31,854 bases of DNA from a virus. The notes below the pieces were generated by a model that saw nothing but the letters and a program-made list of their open reading frames with translations, was not told the origin of the DNA and did no database searches. Positions 6,046 to 13,502 of the stretch are shown here, piece after piece (the first letter of the stretch is position 1; every line of letters begins with the position of its first letter). The stretch spans positions 1-31,854 of the IMG/VR virus record IMGVR_UViG_3300034051_000058; one strand, 5' to 3'. A program made the translations under genes and the position numbers.

Positions 6046-6243
6046 ATGGTAGATTACAAGCAAACAAGAAAGATTCTAAATGATATGTTAGAAGCCTCAC
6101 CTAAAAGAATGAGAGATTATGTATTTGTAATGAGTACCGATTTTGAATATCCGCATAAAACATTCAAAAGAATCAAAGTCATAAAGATGATTTTATGTCC
6201 TAAAGAAAAAATTTACTATTGTCCTAATGTTATGTGGAAATAA
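6046..6243 (+). CDS. Plus-strand 65-aa gene inserted in the late block (moron-like)
   Basis: A basic 65-aa protein (MVDYKQTRKILNDML... to NVMWK) with no recognised domain; the C-terminal part has two Cys (CPKEKIYYCP), which could bind metal but are too few for a clear finger. It is alone on the plus strand between the tail tube and portal genes, with its own good promoter and a convergent terminator just past its end. A self-contained cassette of opposite orientation inside a structural operon is the usual form of a moron (accessory gene). Possible later starts: M14 or M22. Confidence 0.6.
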   Translation: MVDYKQTRKILNDMLEASPKRMRDYVFVMSTDFEYPHKTFKRIKVIKMILCPKEKIYYCPNVMWK

Positions 6244-6274
6244 AACAAAAAACCCCCACTAATTAAAGCGAGGG
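6240..6274 (-). terminator. Terminator after the tail tube gene
   Basis: Minus strand: CCCTCGCT (6274-6267), loop TTAATT, AGTGGGGG (6260-6253), with all eight positions pairing if G-T wobbles are allowed, followed by TTTTTTGTTTT. It ends the protease-capsid-tube unit and overlaps the 3' end of the plus-strand gene at 6046-6243. Confidence 0.8.
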
Positions 6275-6295
6275 TGAGGATAGCAAAGTTTACTT

Positions 6296-6805
6296 TTAAA
6301 CTAGTAAAGCTGCAATAATAGTAGGGTCAACTTCGTAAGCTAAATTCTCTGATTCAGCAACGATAGTAATACTGTACTTTGAGCCATCTGCTTTAGCAGT
6401 TCCTGAGCCTTCAGCTACCGCAGTTACTTGTGCATTCGGGAAATACCAATATTTACCGTTTGCATCTAAAACGATAATAGCAAGGTCTCTTTGTCCTTCT
6501 CCTAAAATCTTGATAGAACGAGACTTCGCTGCTTCTCTACGGTGAAACATTAAAGTAATCGTAGCAGTTACAAATGAAGAGCCATTGATTAAATCATTTG
6601 CTTGGTCTTCAACATAGTTACCCGTATTGCGTTTAAATTCAAAAGGAATGAAAGGGTCTCCCGCAGTAATTGCAGTTATTTCCCAATTAGGTTCGTCAAC
6701 CGTAATTGAAGTAACTTCGCTTTGGTCATTTATGTAAACTGTTTGGATGCCTCCGATGTTGTTATCGCATCCTTTTGTGATTGTTGTGATTGTATTACAA
6801 GGCAT
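6296..6805 (-). CDS. Major tail tube protein (probable)
   Basis: A 169-aa beta-rich protein with a size and strand pattern typical of phage tail tube proteins: N-terminal MPCNTITTITKGCDNNIGG, a central FKRNTGNYVEDQAND loop and a C-terminal ADGSKYSITIVAES strand resembling the GKEYTV-type hairpins of the fold. It lies directly after the major capsid gene and is enclosed by terminators on both sides, consistent with separately tuned high expression. A second capsid decoration protein is the main alternative. Confidence 0.6.
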   Translation of the reverse strand: MPCNTITTITKGCDNNIGGIQTVYINDQSEVTSITVDEPNWEITAITAGDPFIPFEFKRNTGNYVEDQANDLINGSSFVTATITLMFHRREAAKSRSIKILGEGQRDLAIIVLDANGKYWYFPNAQVTAVAEGSGTAKADGSKYSITIVAESENLAYEVDPTIIAALLV

Positions 6806-6820
6806 AATTTTTATGTATTA

Positions 6821-6852
6821 AAAAAGGGTAGGCGAATCCACCCACCCTTTTT
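6821..6852. terminator. Strong hairpin between capsid and tail tube genes (bidirectional)
   Basis: Long inverted repeat with A-run on the left and T-run on the right: AAAAAGGGT (6821-6829) pairs with ACCCTTTTT (6844-6852), extended inside by GG/CC. On the minus strand it forms a terminator after the major capsid gene; read-through would supply the tail tube gene, since no promoter is evident between them. Confidence 0.75.
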
Positions 6853-6872
6853 AGTTAGTAATTAATTCTTAA

Positions 6873-7790
6873 TTAAGAGTAAAGAACGATTTCAGTTGGG
6901 TTTGTATACCAGAATCCAACTTTCAAGTTAGCACGAGTTCTCAAATATGGCTCTGCAACTGTATCATTCAAGTTAACTGCTCTTAACGCTTTAGCATCAG
7001 ATTCTGAATCGAAAGCATAAATAAGGTTATTCTTCAAAGTCAATACCGCAGTATCGTTAGGAAGACCTTCAGCAACTACCATCTTAATACCTAAGAACGT
7101 CAACGCTAAAGGAAGCGTAACAAACGTTTGAGTGTTACCTGAAGCAGCAGCTAATTCGTAAGCAGTTGCGATGTTAGAAGAAACGTAAAAACGTAAATCT
7201 GCTTTCTTACGCTTGATTGTTGCAGGAGCAGCATTCAAAATCGCAGTCAATTGTGCGATTACGTTAGAAGAAGTAATAGCAACATTTGCAACATCAACTA
7301 CATCAGCGTCAGCCAACAAACGCTTAAGGTAACCATCACACAAAGACAATAGAGGGTCTACGCTAAGTGTATCACCTTGCCATCTTAACAACTCAACATC
7401 TTCTCCAATTTGCATTGACATTGTCTCCCAATAGTAAGACATGAAAGAAGCAACTTCGAAACTTCCGTTTGAACCCGCAGCCATTTGTAAAGAAAGGAAA
7501 GATTGCTCTAAATCAAACTGACAAATTTGAGCCATTGCTGACAAAGCACAAACGTCAATGTCGATAGCGTCCAATGCATCCGTTGGAGCAGAGAAAGCAC
7601 AAGAAGAAGATTGTAAGATGTTACCAAAAGTAACGTTAGCTAATTTAGTAGCTGACTTGATACCTGGCAAAGTACGGTAGTTGTCTACGATATCTTCAGT
7701 AATATACGCACGAGAGTAGAACTCGTTAGGATTAGCACAAAGTAGTGCGTTTGTTTCGATGTCTAAATCGAATTTTAATTTTCTTGACAT
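6873..7790 (-). CDS. Major capsid protein (HK97-fold, probable)
   Basis: A 305-aa protein immediately after the protease/scaffold gene (two-base gap), the standard place for an HK97-type major capsid protein. Sequence character fits: helical N-terminal part, central alpha/beta P-domain with DADVVDVANVAI and a long KADLRFYVSSNIATAYE stretch, and a C-terminal segment RTRANLKVGFWYTNPTEIVLY typical of capsid termini. No clear cleaved delta domain is visible at the N-terminus, so scaffolding is probably supplied by the upstream protein. Followed by a strong terminator. Confidence 0.8.
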   Translation of the reverse strand: MSRKLKFDLDIETNALLCANPNEFYSRAYITEDIVDNYRTLPGIKSATKLANVTFGNILQSSSCAFSAPTDALDAIDIDVCALSAMAQICQFDLEQSFLSLQMAAGSNGSFEVASFMSYYWETMSMQIGEDVELLRWQGDTLSVDPLLSLCDGYLKRLLADADVVDVANVAITSSNVIAQLTAILNAAPATIKRKKADLRFYVSSNIATAYELAAASGNTQTFVTLPLALTFLGIKMVVAEGLPNDTAVLTLKNNLIYAFDSESDAKALRAVNLNDTVAEPYLRTRANLKVGFWYTNPTEIVLYS

Positions 7791-7792
7791 TT

Positions 7793-8749
7793 TTAATCTT
7801 GATTAAATTTATTAAACTTCATTAACTTTTCATGAGCAGTTAATTTTTGCTCGGTAACTTCCGTCACTTCTTCTTCAAGTGTAGGAATCATTGCTTTTAC
7901 TTCAGCTATTAACTGAATAAGTTCGTTGTACTTTTCGTCAATTGTAGGCATAACGATTGCAAGGATAGCTTCAGCGTCTGCTGTTGGGTCAACTGCCATT
8001 GCAGTTTCAACAACTTCTTCTTCTACAACTTCCTCAGCCATTGCTACCTCTTCTTCAACTACTTCTTCGGTAGATGCCATTTCGACTTCCACTTCAGCTT
8101 CGGGTGCATCCTTAATCTCAACAACTACTCCGTCTTTAACAACGTAGATTTTGCCTTCAATCAGATGTTCTCCATCAGGTAAATTCATACTGTTTTCTAT
8201 TTGTTTATTAATACTTAATTTTAAGCCTAAAAACCCCTCAATTGAGAAACCAACTTGTCCGCTTTCAACAAGTTTATTATAATATTCTTTGTCCGTTATT
8301 TGAGCAGTTAGCATAAGCGTTCCCTTTGGTACTTCAATACCATACGAACTATATGATTTATCTAACTTTGGATTTTGAACGAGCCAACTTTCAAGAATGT
8401 AAGCGGGAACAATTTGCCCAGCGTCATGCTCTAAATTGAATAAATTATTATTATTTAAATTCTGCATAAAATCGGAATAAATTGTTTCTATTTCTTCTTC
8501 AGAAAATTGTACAAAATATTCTCCTTCTTCATCGTTGCGGTAAATGTCCATCGGAATCATGGCGGGTGCTACGATTCTCATCTTTGGCTCATCCGCAAAC
8601 TGCATTACTTTAGAGTGACTATTAAACGCCATTCCTTTAACTAAAATTGCGGGTTTACTAGTGAATGCTACTTGCTCAATTCCTAATACTTCGCCATCGG
8701 AATAGTCTTCGTCAATCGTAACTTTAAAAATAGGAATGTCATTAGCCAT
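7793..8749 (-). CDS. Prohead serine protease (XkdF-like) fused to scaffold domain
   Basis: A 318-aa protein. Residues 1-185 match the XkdF-type phage serine protease pattern: LEHDAGQIVPAYILESW with H108, then GTLMLTAQI and VGFSIEGF with S169 as likely catalytic Ser. Residues 216-300 are a highly acidic low-complexity and helical region (EEVVEEEV repeated at 228-235 and 239-246), as in internal scaffolds that fill the prohead and are then degraded. The last 20 residues are basic-helical and could bind the capsid. It heads the unit protease-capsid-tube and carries the two-part late element before its start. Divergent from the plus-strand pair at 8810. Confidence 0.8.
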   Translation of the reverse strand: MANDIPIFKVTIDEDYSDGEVLGIEQVAFTSKPAILVKGMAFNSHSKVMQFADEPKMRIVAPAMIPMDIYRNDEEGEYFVQFSEEEIETIYSDFMQNLNNNNLFNLEHDAGQIVPAYILESWLVQNPKLDKSYSSYGIEVPKGTLMLTAQITDKEYYNKLVESGQVGFSIEGFLGLKLSINKQIENSMNLPDGEHLIEGKIYVVKDGVVVEIKDAPEAEVEVEMASTEEVVEEEVAMAEEVVEEEVVETAMAVDPTADAEAILAIVMPTIDEKYNELIQLIAEVKAMIPTLEEEVTEVTEQKLTAHEKLMKFNKFNQD

Positions 8750-8753
8750 ACTT

Positions 8754-8779
8754 TATAATGGTATACATTTTTTTTTGTT
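8754..8779 (-). promoter_or_regulatory. Late two-part element before the protease/capsid unit
   Basis: Minus strand: AACAA (8779-8775), 12 bases, ACCATTATA (8762-8754), AAGT, ATG at 8749. The gene upstream is divergent, so the 60-base gap 8750-8809 (or the first part of the divergent gene) must hold the minus-strand promoter of the capsid genes. The element is the only shared signal seen there. Confidence 0.5.
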
Positions 8780-8788
8780 ATATTTTTG

Positions 8789-8796
8789 TATATTTG
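8789..8796 (+). promoter_or_regulatory. TAnnTTTG promoter box for the plus-strand pair
   Basis: TATATTTG 13 bases before the ATG at 8810. No good -33 TTG is found at the usual distance (the nearest, 8775-8777, is 11 bases away), so the promoter is weaker or unusual. The base run just before the ATG, AAAACACT (8802-8809), resembles the AAAACAC element found before minus-strand genes. Confidence 0.5.
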
Positions 8797-8809
8797 CTAA
8801 AAAAACACT

Positions 8810-9367
8810 ATGGTAAAAATCGGAACAACTAAGATTAACAACGAAGTAACTGAACTTACAATTGAGCAGTTTGAGAAACTTAGCGCAACAATGAATAACC
8901 TGGAACTTGACCAATTCGAAAAGTGGGCTAAAATATTTATAGATTTAGGCGCAAATGAAGATGAAGTTTATGATTTGGATTTTGAAAAGTTTACGGAAAT
9001 CGTGAAAGAATTTTGCGACACAAACAAAAAGCCTACAAAAAAGTTTCTTAAATCAATTGAATTCGATGGATATACTTACCAAGCCTACGAAGATGAGTTT
9101 AAATTAAACGTTCGTGATTTAAAAATGATTGAAAAAGCAGTTTCTACATCTCCCGAAAATTATATTTCTCGTGTTATGGCTATTATTTTCAAACGAACTG
9201 ACCTAACTAAAGCGGAACATTACGGAGATTCACACATAGCTTTAAAGTCGAAGATGTTTAAGGAGCAAAAAGCAAATATTGCTATTCCTTTTATTGCTTA
9301 TATTGGTCAAAAGTTAGGTAAAACCGCTAAAGATATTCAAGTTGAAGCTACCGAAATCGTGGAATGA
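8810..9367 (+). CDS. Plus-strand protein 1 of a paralogous pair, tail-assembly-chaperone-like, 185 aa
   Basis: An acidic helical 185-aa protein: ELTIEQFEKL near the N-terminus, then DLDFEKFTEIVKEF, KKPTKKFLKSIEFDGYTY and KLNVRDLKMIEKA. The same landmarks in the same order recur in the next gene, so the two look like paralogues. Overlapping reading frames, a second frame without an ATG, and a position between tube and tape measure genes all fit the tail-assembly chaperones (lambda G/GT type) that coat the tape measure protein. The strand is opposite to the rest of the late genes, which is unusual. Assignment is an inference. Confidence 0.5.
   Translation: MVKIGTTKINNEVTELTIEQFEKLSATMNNLELDQFEKWAKIFIDLGANEDEVYDLDFEKFTEIVKEFCDTNKKPTKKFLKSIEFDGYTYQAYEDEFKLNVRDLKMIEKAVSTSPENYISRVMAIIFKRTDLTKAEHYGDSHIALKSKMFKEQKANIAIPFIAYIGQKLGKTAKDIQVEATEIVE
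9320..9323 (+). other. Possible +1 frameshift site linking the two plus-strand genes
   Basis: The second frame is open from 9318 (after a TAG at 9315-9317) and the first ends at 9367, so a frame change must occur within 9318-9367. At 9320 the codon AAA is followed by A, so a lysine tRNA could re-pair one base forward on AAA and continue in the second frame (AAA then CCG). This is the only site in the overlap where I find exact re-pairing. It gives a fusion of about 420 residues. Confidence 0.3.
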
Positions 9368-10079
9368 TATAAGTGTCGAACAGTTTATTGAGTTGAGGTC
9401 TTTAAATAACGAAGACTTTGACTCTTTATTCAGTTATGAAATAGAATGCTTATCTATTTTGACCGACATAGACGTAGATGAATTTGACGATATGGAAATA
9501 GACGAACTTTCCAAGATTGTTAAGCAAGTAACATTTATAAAAAAGCAGCCTTCAAATATCTTCAAGAATGAGATAAACAATCTTACCTATATTGGTTTAG
9601 ACAATCTAAAGTTAGGGGAGTTTATTGACCTGGAATACTACTTTGCTAATGACTACGTTAAACACTTGACTTATATTAGTTCAGTTTTGTATCGAAAAAG
9701 TAAATTAAGCGAATGGGAAGAAGTTGTTTATGAAGATTATTCGTTTAACATTGAAAAACGAAAGGAGCAGTTTAACGATTTGCCAATCACATCAATCTAC
9801 GGAATCATAGCGGAATACATTAAGTTTCGGGAGAACTTTTTAAAAGTATATGAAAATCTATTCAATCCAATCTTTGATGAAGACGAACTTGACGAAGCTG
9901 AACTAGACGAAGAAGATTTAAAAGAGCAAGAAGCTGAAGATAAAATTAACCGATGGTCTTGGGAGCATACGCTCTACAATTTAGCGAATGAAGATGTCAC
10001 TAAAATAAAAGACGTACTAGAACTTAATCTAGTATTCGCCTTTAATATTTTAGGAATGAAGAAAGAACTAGAAATCTAA
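9342..10079 (+). CDS. Plus-strand protein 2 of the pair, tail-assembly-chaperone-like, 245 aa
   Basis: Open frame from 9318; the only nearby start is a TTG at 9342 (KLPKSWNDISVEQF follows), and the first ATG is about 50 codons in (near 9492), after the conserved start of the domain. It shares with the preceding protein the pattern SVEQF-EL, EIDELSKIVKQV, KKQPSNIFKNEI, NLTYIGL-NLKLGEFIDLE. Residues about 180-200 are very acidic (DEDELDEAELDEEDLKEQEAED). The stop overlaps the convergent end of 10068-10502 by 12 bases. It is probably made mainly as a frameshift fusion with the first protein, or from the TTG by coupling. Confidence 0.5.
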   Translation: MKLPKSWNDISVEQFIELRSLNNEDFDSLFSYEIECLSILTDIDVDEFDDMEIDELSKIVKQVTFIKKQPSNIFKNEINNLTYIGLDNLKLGEFIDLEYYFANDYVKHLTYISSVLYRKSKLSEWEEVVYEDYSFNIEKRKEQFNDLPITSIYGIIAEYIKFRENFLKVYENLFNPIFDEDELDEAELDEEDLKEQEAEDKINRWSWEHTLYNLANEDVTKIKDVLELNLVFAFNILGMKKELEI

Positions 10080-10502
10080 GTTCTGAATGTTTCTATTTGG
10101 TAGCGTATACGGTAAAGCGTTTTCGTCTATCCAATTAAAGTTTACAAATACTTTAGGATTGTTTAGGATTCTTGCCATTTCAAGTAACGGGTATTTCTCG
10201 AACTGCCATTGAATGTAGTCTTGCACAATTTCCCCGATTATACCTTGAACAATTGGACTATCAAGCCATCTATCAGTTATGTCGAAAGCATCAATGTAAA
10301 TTGTTCCTTCATCTAAAAAGAAATAATAGTACATAACGCTTACAGTAATATCAATTCTATTTAGTTCCGTTCCAGTCATCGCAGAAATACGCACACTATC
10401 GTACATCGTACCATAGTCGATTAAACCAAGTTTCTTGATTTCCATCTGCAAGGCTCTTGCGAGTTTATTCCTCGTTGCGTATTTTACTTTGAACGTAGCC
10501 AT
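10068..10502 (-). CDS. Neck / tail-completion protein, HK97 gp10-like (tentative), 144 aa
   Basis: A 144-aa protein with the look of gp10-type head-tail completion proteins: a basic N-terminal helix (KYATRNKLARALQMEIKKLG), a beta region (YDSVRISAMTG then RIDITVSVMYYYFFLDEGT), and a C-terminal helix. Minor motif TMYDSVRI is typical for this group. Its place after the fibre gene, away from portal and adaptor, is atypical. Convergent with the plus-strand pair, with no terminator visible between them. Confidence 0.4.
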   Translation of the reverse strand: MATFKVKYATRNKLARALQMEIKKLGLIDYGTMYDSVRISAMTGTELNRIDITVSVMYYYFFLDEGTIYIDAFDITDRWLDSPIVQGIIGEIVQDYIQWQFEKYPLLEMARILNNPKVFVNFNWIDENALPYTLPNRNIQNLDF

Positions 10503-10562
10503 TTAAAATTTATATTAGCAAGGTGTGAAGTACTGAGTTCGTTAGTTGGGCTTTAAAGGTCA

Positions 10563-10862
10563 TTACATATCTATTTCTACTGTGTAACCTAATTGCTCAA
10601 AAGCTTGTTTACCGTACTCGTGTGCAGTATCAATTGACTGTAGTTCCGTTGGTAATATTTCAGCATTGAAAGTACCTTGTTGAACGGTTGTACTTAGCAC
10701 ACTTGCACCACTTGTGAACGCTTCTTTACTTGCATACGTAGCTACTGCAACCTCTAATGTTTTACCATCTGCTCTACCAGCAAACTCTATTCGACCGTAA
10801 ACACTTGGCACTTCGATTTCTGTACCCGTAATTGTAATTTTTCCGCTAATAATTAATCCCAT
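10563..10862 (-). CDS. Small structural-type protein, 99 aa
   Basis: A 99-aa protein (MGLIISGKITITGTEIEVPS... to YTVEIDM), beta-strand rich in the first half and helical toward the end. It directly follows the large fibre-like gene (19-base gap) and precedes the neck-like gene by 60 bases. I associate such proteins with tails of Bacteroidota phages, but the function is unknown; a fibre attachment or assembly role is only a guess from position. Confidence 0.55.
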   Translation of the reverse strand: MGLIISGKITITGTEIEVPSVYGRIEFAGRADGKTLEVAVATYASKEAFTSGASVLSTTVQQGTFNAEILPTELQSIDTAHEYGKQAFEQLGYTVEIDM

Positions 10863-10881
10863 GATTTTTTTATTTGTAAAG

Positions 10882-12879
10882 TTAAGATAATAAACCTAAA
10901 TTTTGCAATACTGTAACTAATTGCGGTACTGTTAATATTCCCGCACTTGATTGTTTGTATAGTTTAATAATATCACCATTTTCAGTTCTAAAATGTGGTG
11001 CTGCGTTTCCTGCTGTTATGTCGGCTGAATAAAACTTAAACTGATTAGATGGATTTACACCTGTTGGAGCAATACCATTTTCTATATGAATAGTATTCGT
11101 TGCACCTCCTGAAACATTTAATCCACTTGCTATTTGTAATGTTCCGTCAAAAAGAAAAGCTGTAATATTTGTGCTATAAAAAGTAGAACCTGCAGTACCT
11201 CCAATTTCCCAACCATTAGCACCTCCAAATAATCTATTTTTTGTAGTACCACCGTTTAGCTCTATAAAATTACCTCCAGACTTTGATAAAAATAAACGTC
11301 CATCTGAAAGATAAGAAATGGAGTTGTTTAACCCACCGTTTCCATCTCCTATTCTAAAAGTTCCATTACCATTTACTTCTACAAAATTTGCAGTATTCGC
11401 ACTATTCCTAACCCTCAAAGCTACATCAGTTGACAAAGCACCTTGCGCTCTTACGTCTAAAGCAGCATTATAAGTAGGTGAGCCATATCCAATAGCTAAC
11501 TTTCCTTGTGTTGGGGACATAGTGATTAAATTACCACCTCCACTTTGATTTCCAAAAAGAATAGCATCGACACCAGTTCCAACTATACTATTCATATAAA
11601 CAGAACCCGTAAATTGACTTTTATATTCATCAACTTTAAACACTTCCGTAGCACCTCTAAAGATAGAAAACATAGAAGTAAATCCCGTTCCAGCACTTCC
11701 ATTTAATGCAAAAGAATTTGCAACAGTTAACTTTTTATTTGTGTTATTCCAAGATAATCCAGCATCCTGCTGAACAACATCTCCCGTTCCTTGAAAAAAT
11801 ACTCTCCCAACTGTTCCCGAAGTTACCGCAGTTGTACCTACTGTTACACCTCCACCGCCACTTATAACCAAATCACCGCTACCAAGTAAACTATTACCGT
11901 TAACTGTTTTTATGTTAGTCGCACTAACTAGAGCCGCTTGTTTAGAATTAAACGTTGTCCAATCGGCAGTACTCAAAGCACCTCTATTCGCAGCCGAAGC
12001 AGTTGGTAAATTGAATGTATGAGTTGAGCCGCTTGAGTTAATAGCAAAATCACTGCCACTTGTACCCGTTGCTAAGTTCTGTACTTGTGCAGTTATTCCA
12101 TTTAACGAAGTAAGTCCCGTTGAAAATGTAGTAATTATTTGGCTTAAGTTACTGTTTTCCGTATGCAGCTTTATTGTTCTTCCGCTATTGTTTACATAGA
12201 TACGAATAGCTAATCTATCAGTTAATGCTAAAGTTGTTTGAGGTACAGCCAATGCACTAATATATAAATCAGTCGCAGTCCCTCCCGTTATGATTTCAGG
12301 ATTAATTGAATTACTAGCAATTAAAGATAAGGTAGCACCATCCCATTTATACAACTCAATATAAAACGATGGATTCCCACCACTAGATGATGCAGAAAAA
12401 TATGTTTCAAAATTCCAATTTCCAGCAGGAATTTCTAATTGATTAGGATCGTTTGCATCTGTAATAAATGATTGAATGTAACCGTTTGATGAAATAGTAA
12501 AATCCGTACCCGCACCGATGACCGGGACTTTATTCATTTCACGCATAGCTACACCTCCAAATGTACCTTGAGCAACTGAGCCATTCAGATAGTAACTAAC
12601 AGACGCACCACCACCGCTTGACGTTGGAAAGTTAGCCAATGAACCATCACCTCTTACATATTGACTAGCTACACCCGCACCCGTTACAGCTATATCTCCA
12701 CTCGATGTGATTGGGCTATTTGCGACTGTAAATGCGCTCGGCATAGTCAAGCCTACCGAAGTTACTGTACCTGAAGGTAAAGCTGCTAAAGCGTCAAATA
12801 CTGCGTTACTAGTTACGGGATTTAAACTGCCATCCGTAACAGCGTCCTCGATTGGTATATTTATATCTATTATTGCCAT
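10882..12879 (-). CDS. Tail fibre / receptor-contact protein, 665 aa
   Basis: A Gly/Ser/Thr/Asn-rich 665-aa protein of fibre type. The N-terminal NPVTSNAVFDALAALPSGTV and SSGGGASVSYYLNG segments are seen in Bacteroidota phage fibres. A beta-sandwich-like middle (about 130-250) could bind glycans. The collagen- and helix-like repeat region contains STADWTTFNSKQAAL and KTVNGNSLLGSGDLVISGGGG, standard shaft motifs of phage fibres. The end is a short helical KLYKQSSAGILTVPQLVTVLQ. No Ser-rich autoproteolytic chaperone (S74) domain is seen. It overlaps the 210-aa gene by ten bases. Confidence 0.7.
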   Translation of the reverse strand: MAIIDINIPIEDAVTDGSLNPVTSNAVFDALAALPSGTVTSVGLTMPSAFTVANSPITSSGDIAVTGAGVASQYVRGDGSLANFPTSSGGGASVSYYLNGSVAQGTFGGVAMREMNKVPVIGAGTDFTISSNGYIQSFITDANDPNQLEIPAGNWNFETYFSASSSGGNPSFYIELYKWDGATLSLIASNSINPEIITGGTATDLYISALAVPQTTLALTDRLAIRIYVNNSGRTIKLHTENSNLSQIITTFSTGLTSLNGITAQVQNLATGTSGSDFAINSSGSTHTFNLPTASAANRGALSTADWTTFNSKQAALVSATNIKTVNGNSLLGSGDLVISGGGGVTVGTTAVTSGTVGRVFFQGTGDVVQQDAGLSWNNTNKKLTVANSFALNGSAGTGFTSMFSIFRGATEVFKVDEYKSQFTGSVYMNSIVGTGVDAILFGNQSGGGNLITMSPTQGKLAIGYGSPTYNAALDVRAQGALSTDVALRVRNSANTANFVEVNGNGTFRIGDGNGGLNNSISYLSDGRLFLSKSGGNFIELNGGTTKNRLFGGANGWEIGGTAGSTFYSTNITAFLFDGTLQIASGLNVSGGATNTIHIENGIAPTGVNPSNQFKFYSADITAGNAAPHFRTENGDIIKLYKQSSAGILTVPQLVTVLQNLGLLS

Positions 12880-13502
12880 ATTACATTGAATGTTTCATCT
12901 ATTAAACTTGGAATTGTTACGCTAGTTGTAACGCCGTTAACTATAAAGTTGTATGTTGTATCAGGTAAAATCAATGTACCACCACTAGCTACTGTCTCTG
13001 TATATGTACCGTCTGAATTTTCAACAGTCGCATCTTCACAAACAATCGGAGGATTTGGATTTATTGGATTCATAGGAATAGCACAACTTCCGTAACTTGC
13101 CACCTCAAAAGTAATACTCATTACCCAACCCGCAACGTAATCTAAATCCTGGTTATTTAATGGAGTCATACTTGCAGTACCTACTACATCTATTTCAACA
13201 TCGTTGTCATTCGTGTAATAAACATACATATCTTTTAGAATCAGCTGACAATCTGAAATAATACTGTTAAGATTTGCTCTATCTGCTTGTATAATATCTA
13301 CGCAATAAATATCTACAGTAAACTGATTCGTATTTAACGCTTCAGTATCAGATGTAGGAGTAACAAATACAACGGGATACTTCTCATCTTTCGTTGCAAA
13401 GTTAGGCATCTGCTCACGAAATTCCCCACCATACTTTTTTATTTGTAGGTGAGCATTGCAGAATGCTTCTATTTTAGATAATAGTGAAATATAGCTTGTC
13501 AT
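12870..13502 (-). CDS. Tail completion-like protein with C-terminal beta domain, 210 aa
   Basis: Residues 1-140 are an alpha/beta unit (ISLLSKIEAFCNAHLQIKKYGG; QFTVDIYCVDI; NLNSIISDCQLILKDMYVYY) resembling tail terminator or baseplate-type proteins. After a Pro/Asn linker (NPINPNPPIV), residues 153-210 form a separate beta-rich module with CEDATVENSDGTYTE, VASGGTLILPD and a final FNVIW, a module I recall at the ends of several Bacteroidota phage proteins. The module may be a surface-exposed adhesin-like domain. It overlaps the tape measure stop as ATGA. Confidence 0.5.
   Translation of the reverse strand: MTSYISLLSKIEAFCNAHLQIKKYGGEFREQMPNFATKDEKYPVVFVTPTSDTEALNTNQFTVDIYCVDIIQADRANLNSIISDCQLILKDMYVYYTNDNDVEIDVVGTASMTPLNNQDLDYVAGWVMSITFEVASYGSCAIPMNPINPNPPIVCEDATVENSDGTYTETVASGGTLILPDTTYNFIVNGVTTSVTIPSLIDETFNVIWQ

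Noticed and set aside
7926-8147. Plus-strand Ser/Thr-rich frame
   Set aside because: It is the antisense of the acidic scaffold region and has no other support.
9318-9367. Classical -1 slippery heptamer between the plus-strand genes
   Set aside because: The second frame is +1 relative to the first, and no X-XXY-YYZ heptamer in the overlap leads into it.
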